7,880 nt of DNA from JBAVQS01 sp049694275 (GTDB taxonomy: Bacteria > Chloroflexota > Anaerolineae > UBA4142 > SHND01). Made by a program: the position numbers and the translations under genes. The stretch spans positions 1 to 7,880 of the forward strand of contig JBAVQS010000276.1 in NCBI GenBank assembly GCA_049694275.1, in the 5' to 3' direction. Below, one piece after another: positions 5,200-7,880 of this stretch. Position 1 is the stretch's first letter. The number at the start of each line of letters is the position of its first letter. The notes beneath the pieces were generated by a model that saw only the letters and a program-made list of their open reading frames with translations, made no database searches and was not told the origin of the DNA.

Positions 5200-6381
5200 A
5201 TGAAAGTGTTTGTTGCAGGGGTTGGCATGACTCCATTCGTCAAACCGGGGACCGAAGAGGCTTATTATGTGATGGGCCGCAACGCCGCGCAGATGGCATT
5301 ACGCGATGCGGGCGTCGATTATACCCAGGTGCAGCAGGCCTATGTCAGCTTTGTCTATGGCGATAGCACCAGCGGGCAACGCGCCGTTTACGAGCTCGGC
5401 ATGACTGGCATCCCGGTCATTAATGTCAACAACAACTGCTCTTCTGGCTCGACCGCGCTCTTTCTCGCGCGCCAGGCGGTTGAGTCCGGCATGGTCGATT
5501 GCGCGCTGGCGCTCGGGTTTGAGCAAATGGGCAAGGGCGCGCTCGGCTTGGTCTTTGCTGACCGGCCCTCGCCGCTCCAGGAATTTATCGACATTGCCGA
5601 GGAGAGCGTGGGGGGACACGATGTGCCCATGGCGATTCGCCTGTTCGGTGGCGCTGGAATTGAATTCCAGGAGAAATACGGGGTCAAGACCGAGACCTTT
5701 GCCAAGGTCTCGGAAAAGGCGCGCCGCCATGCCGAGCACAATGACCGCGCCATCTTTCGCACGCCGCTGACCGTCGAGCAGGTCCTCGCCTCGCCGCACT
5801 ATTTCGGCCCGCTGACCCGGCTCCAGTGCTGCCCGCCCACCTGCGGCGGGGCGGCGGCCATCCTCTGCAATGAGAAATTCGCCCGCGAGCACGGGCTCTC
5901 TACCGCGGTCGAGATCGTCGCCCAGGCGATGACGACCGATTACGCGTCCACCTTCAAGGACAAGAGCATGATCAAGGTGGTGGGCTATGACATGACCGCC
6001 AGCGCCGCCCAACAGGTGTATGCACGGTCCGGAATCGGGCCGGAAGAGGTGAACGTCGTCGAGTTGCACGACTGCTTTACGACGAACGAGGTGCTCTCCT
6101 ATGAAGCGCTCGGCCTGACTCCTGAAGGCACCGCCGAAAAGTTCATCTGGGACGGCGACAACACCTATGGCGGCCGGGTCGTCACCAACCCCTCGGGCGG
6201 TCTCCTCTCCAAGGGTCATCCGCTCGGCGCGACCGGGCTCGCCCAGTGCGCCGAATTGACCTGGCAATTGCGCGGTCAGGCCGGTCTCCGCCAGGTCCTG
6301 AATGCGCGCATTGCCCTACAGCACAACATCGGCCTGGGCGGCGCCTGCGTCGTCACCCTCTATCGCCGCAACGAGTCATAA
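5200..6381 (+). CDS. SCP-x-type 3-oxoacyl-CoA thiolase (lipid-transfer-protein thiolase), no SCP2 domain
   Basis: This 393-residue thiolase-fold protein would cleave 3-oxoacyl-CoA with CoA, releasing a shortened acyl-CoA. It follows the animal SCP-x thiolase domain closely from end to end: VGMTPFVKPG (8-17), GDSTSGQRAVY (54-64), TGIPVINVNNNC (69-80), LQCCPPTCGGAAAIL (208-222), NTYGG (321-325) and SKGHPLGATGLAQCAE (337-352). Cys80 is the expected nucleophile. The HDCF motif (290-293), the hallmark of SCP2-thiolases, and His340 complete the active site. Ordinary thiolases carry a CxG near the C terminus; here the equivalent region is NIGLGGACVV (376-385). The SCP2 sterol-carrier domain fused in animal SCP-x is absent, since the protein ends at 393. 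The start is set by AAAGGAG at 5188-5194. First gene of the operon. Non-thiolytic relatives such as Ltp-type aldolases exist, so the exact reaction is inferred. Confidence 0.92.
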   Translation: MKVFVAGVGMTPFVKPGTEEAYYVMGRNAAQMALRDAGVDYTQVQQAYVSFVYGDSTSGQRAVYELGMTGIPVINVNNNCSSGSTALFLARQAVESGMVDCALALGFEQMGKGALGLVFADRPSPLQEFIDIAEESVGGHDVPMAIRLFGGAGIEFQEKYGVKTETFAKVSEKARRHAEHNDRAIFRTPLTVEQVLASPHYFGPLTRLQCCPPTCGGAAAILCNEKFAREHGLSTAVEIVAQAMTTDYASTFKDKSMIKVVGYDMTASAAQQVYARSGIGPEEVNVVELHDCFTTNEVLSYEALGLTPEGTAEKFIWDGDNTYGGRVVTNPSGGLLSKGHPLGATGLAQCAELTWQLRGQAGLRQVLNARIALQHNIGLGGACVVTLYRRNES

Positions 6382-6385
6382 GGAG
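6380..6385 (+). promoter_or_regulatory. Shine-Dalgarno that fixes the start of the first MaoC-like gene
   Basis: AAGGAG overlaps the thiolase stop codon TAA (6379-6381) and lies 7 nt before ATG 6393. It supports that start over the longer in-frame ATG at 6246, which would overlap the thiolase by 136 bp and add residues with no hotdog-like content. Confidence 0.8.
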
Positions 6386-6392
6386 TCCTTTG

Positions 6393-6833
6393 ATGCTTGA
6401 CAAGAAATTTATCGGCTGGGAATCGGCGCCGCACACTGTCGAGGTCGAAAAGGGACGGCTCAAGTTCTTTGCCGAGACAATCGGCGAGACCAATCCGATC
6501 TACACCGACGAACAGGCCGCCCAGGCGGCGGGGTATCGCTCGCTCCCGATTCCGCCCACCTTTCCCTTTTGCCTGGAGATGGATTCGCCGGTCTTTTTCG
6601 ACATTCTGAAAATGCTCGACATCGATCTGGGCAAGGTCCTCCACGGCGAGCAATCCTTTACTTATCATCTACCCATCTGCGCCGGCGACCGCGTGACCTT
6701 TCGGACGCGAATCTCGGACATGTACGAGAAAAAAGGCGGGGCGCTCCAGTTTATCATTCAGGACACCACCGCGATCAACCAGGACGAGCAACTGGCCGCC
6801 GAGATGCGCGCCGTCGTCGTCATCAGAAATTAA
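6393..6833 (+). CDS. MaoC-like N-terminal-type hotdog protein (FAS1-like dehydratase domain), probable non-catalytic hydratase subunit
   Basis: This 146-residue single hotdog domain is of the MaoC_dehydrat_N / HadA-HadC type. The family pattern is visible as FAETIGETNPIYTDEQAAQAAGY (26-48), PIPPTFPF (52-59) and the central strand HGEQSFTYHLPICAGDRV (84-101). In catalytic (R)-hydratases the motif reads GDxNPxH; here it is GETNPIY, with Glu32 for Asp and Tyr37 for His. This chain is therefore likely to be the structural and substrate-binding half of a heterodimer, with the next gene supplying the catalytic residues, as in mycobacterial HadAB/HadBC. It starts 11 nt after the thiolase stop and ends 17 nt before the catalytic partner, which fits stoichiometric co-expression. 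The pairing is inferred from adjacency and family precedent. Confidence 0.87.
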   Translation: MLDKKFIGWESAPHTVEVEKGRLKFFAETIGETNPIYTDEQAAQAAGYRSLPIPPTFPFCLEMDSPVFFDILKMLDIDLGKVLHGEQSFTYHLPICAGDRVTFRTRISDMYEKKGGALQFIIQDTTAINQDEQLAAEMRAVVVIRN

Positions 6834-6850
6834 AAGGAAACAGAGTCGCC

Positions 6851-7270
6851 ATGACAGAACCCCATTTTGATAATATCCAGGTCGGGCAGGAGATCCCGCC
6901 GCTGGTCACGCCACCCGTCTCGCGCCTCACCCTCGCCCTCTATGCCGGGGCCTCGGGCGATCACAACCCCATCCACGTCGATCTCGATTTTGCGAAAAAG
7001 GCGGGCATGGACGATGTGTTTGCCCACGGGATGCTCGGCATGGCCTATCTCGGCCGGGCGCTCACCAACTGGGTCCCGCAGAATGCCATCCGCCAGTTCA
7101 GCACGCGCTTTGTCGCCATCACGCACGTTGGCGATTGCCTCACCTGTGGCGGCAAGGTCGTCGACAAGTTTGAGCAGGACGGCGAAAAGCGCGTTCGCCT
7201 CCAGATTGCCGTCATGAACCAGGCTGGCGAGATCAAAATCGCCGGCGAAGCAGTCGTCGCTCTACCCTAA
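6851..7270 (+). CDS. MaoC-like (R)-specific enoyl-CoA hydratase, catalytic hotdog subunit
   Basis: The product has 139 residues and one hotdog fold. The hydratase-2 motif is complete: YAGASGDHNPIHVD (31-44) supplies Asp37, Asn39 and His42, and FAHGMLGMAYLGRAL (57-71) gives the conserved HGM stretch after the central helix. The expected reaction is reversible hydration of trans-2-enoyl-CoA to (R)-3-hydroxyacyl-CoA in the cytoplasm. It probably works as a heterodimer with the preceding MaoC-like chain. ATG 6851 is chosen because AAAGGA at 6833-6838 lies 12 nt upstream (a slightly long spacing) and because the family N terminus FDNIQVGQEIPPL (6-18) begins right after it; upstream in-frame sequence lies over the previous gene. 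The SDR gene follows after 21 nt. A dehydratase role on an ACP substrate is the main alternative, but the thiolase partner favours CoA and degradation. Confidence 0.9.
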   Translation: MTEPHFDNIQVGQEIPPLVTPPVSRLTLALYAGASGDHNPIHVDLDFAKKAGMDDVFAHGMLGMAYLGRALTNWVPQNAIRQFSTRFVAITHVGDCLTCGGKVVDKFEQDGEKRVRLQIAVMNQAGEIKIAGEAVVALP

Positions 7271-7291
7271 TCACATAAAGGAAAATATACC

Positions 7292-7880
7292 ATGGGGAAA
7301 CTAGATCACAAGATCGCCCTCGTCTCGGGCTCGGGGCGCGGCATCGGTCGCGCCCTCGCCCTCAAACTCGCTCGCGAAGGGGCACGCGTCGTCGTCAACG
7401 ACCTCGACCAGGGCCCGGCGGATGAAACCGTTCAAGAGATTAAAACGCTCGGCGGCGAGGCCGTCGCCTGCGTCGGCAGTGTTACCACGCCCGATTTCGG
7501 CGCCCGGTTTGTCAAGACCGCGCTCGACAGCTTTGGCGGTCTCGACATTATCGTCAACAATGCCGGCTATACCTGGGACAGTGTCATCCAGAAGATGAGC
7601 GATGAGCAATTCGAAGCGATGATGCAAGTCCACCTCGTTGCCCCGTTCCGCATCCTGCGCGCCGCGGCCGAGCCGATCCGCGCTTTTGCCCGTCAGGAGG
7701 CTGCGCAGGGGCAAGAGGTCTTTCGTAAGGTCGTCAACATCTCTTCCATTGCAGGTCTCTATGGGAACGCCGGACAGGTCAGCTATTCGAGCGCCAAGGC
7801 CGGCCTCGTCGGCATGACCCGCACGCTTTGCAAAGAGTGGGGCCGCTATAAGGTGAATGTGAACTGCGTCGCCTTTGGGT
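7292..7880 (+). CDS. Short-chain dehydrogenase/reductase, probable (R)-3-hydroxyacyl-CoA dehydrogenase, 3'-truncated by window edge
   Basis: The first 196 codons of a classical SDR are visible and stay open to the window end. The Rossmann motif is VSGSGRGIG (11-19); NDLD (36-39) puts an acidic residue after the second strand, suggesting NAD+ preference; NNAG is 89-92; the catalytic set is Ser152 in NISSIAG (149-155), Tyr165 and Lys169 in YSSAK. The 13-residue Ser-Tyr spacing is standard. ARQEAAQGQEVFRK (133-146) is longer than in FabG at this place. YGNAGQVSYSSAKAGLVG (157-174) and VVVNDL (33-38) resemble the dehydrogenase domain of peroxisomal MFE-2. The likely reaction is oxidation of (R)-3-hydroxyacyl-CoA from the MaoC pair to the thiolase substrate. 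AAAGGA (7277-7282) lies 9 nt before the ATG. SDR substrate specificity is hard to call from sequence, so the role rests on context; a FabG-like reductase is the alternative. Confidence 0.9.
   Translation, partial: MGKLDHKIALVSGSGRGIGRALALKLAREGARVVVNDLDQGPADETVQEIKTLGGEAVACVGSVTTPDFGARFVKTALDSFGGLDIIVNNAGYTWDSVIQKMSDEQFEAMMQVHLVAPFRILRAAAEPIRAFARQEAAQGQEVFRKVVNISSIAGLYGNAGQVSYSSAKAGLVGMTRTLCKEWGRYKVNVNCVAFG

Noticed and set aside
5299..6267. A 322-codon open frame on the minus strand across the thiolase
   Set aside because: It is the antisense of a strongly conserved thiolase, and its translation (Arg/Gly/Leu/Asp-rich) has no recognisable domain. It arises from GC-rich codon bias.
6246..6833. 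Longer version of the first MaoC-like gene starting at ATG 6246
   Set aside because: It would overlap the thiolase by 136 bp and add unrelated residues; AAGGAG at 6380-6385 supports ATG 6393.
6569..7270. Longer version of the catalytic MaoC gene starting at 6569
   Set aside because: The extension overlaps the first MaoC gene out of frame; the hotdog N terminus begins at ATG 6851.

Overview
The window is GC-rich bacterial DNA with compact genes, clear Shine-Dalgarno sites and sigma70-like promoters. Gene content (a secreted delta-60/beta-helix/FN3-type repeat protein, a small five-helix membrane protein, and a fatty-acid module built from an SCP-x-type thiolase, paired MaoC hotdog proteins and an SDR) would suit Chloroflexota or an actinobacterium-like lineage. 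I lean to Chloroflexota from general familiarity with such proteins, at low confidence: there is no rRNA or marker gene to decide it.

Layout. (1) 1-2694, plus strand: the 3' part of a very large secreted modular protein, cut by the left edge, starting inside tandem 49-54-residue delta-60 repeats. (2) 2695-2840: a short gap with a strong GC hairpin. (3) 2841-3317, plus strand: a five-helix membrane protein of unknown function, ended by a 15-bp hairpin that can terminate transcription from both sides. (4) 3486-4901, minus strand: a TetR-type regulator followed 15 nt later by a crotonase whose active-site pattern is that of a delta3,delta2-enoyl-CoA isomerase. (5) 4902-5199: a control region with two near-consensus divergent promoters that physically overlap, candidate operator repeats and a leader of about 240 nt. 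(6) 5200-7880, plus strand: thiolase, MaoC-like partner subunit, catalytic MaoC-like hydratase and SDR dehydrogenase, spaced 11, 17 and 21 nt apart; the SDR runs off the right edge.

How the genes fit together. Regions 4-6 read as one regulated acyl-CoA degradation locus. The isomerase would move double bonds into the 2-position, the MaoC pair would hydrate 2-enoyl-CoA to the (R)-3-hydroxyacyl-CoA, the SDR would oxidise it to 3-oxoacyl-CoA, and the SCP-x-type thiolase would cleave it. This is the (R)-specific logic of the animal peroxisomal multifunctional enzyme type 2 plus SCP-x, here as separate bacterial genes. The TetR protein is the obvious candidate repressor of both arms. The chain length or branching of the substrate cannot be read from the sequence; a 2-methyl-branched or sterol-side-chain substrate is possible by analogy with SCP-x but unproven.
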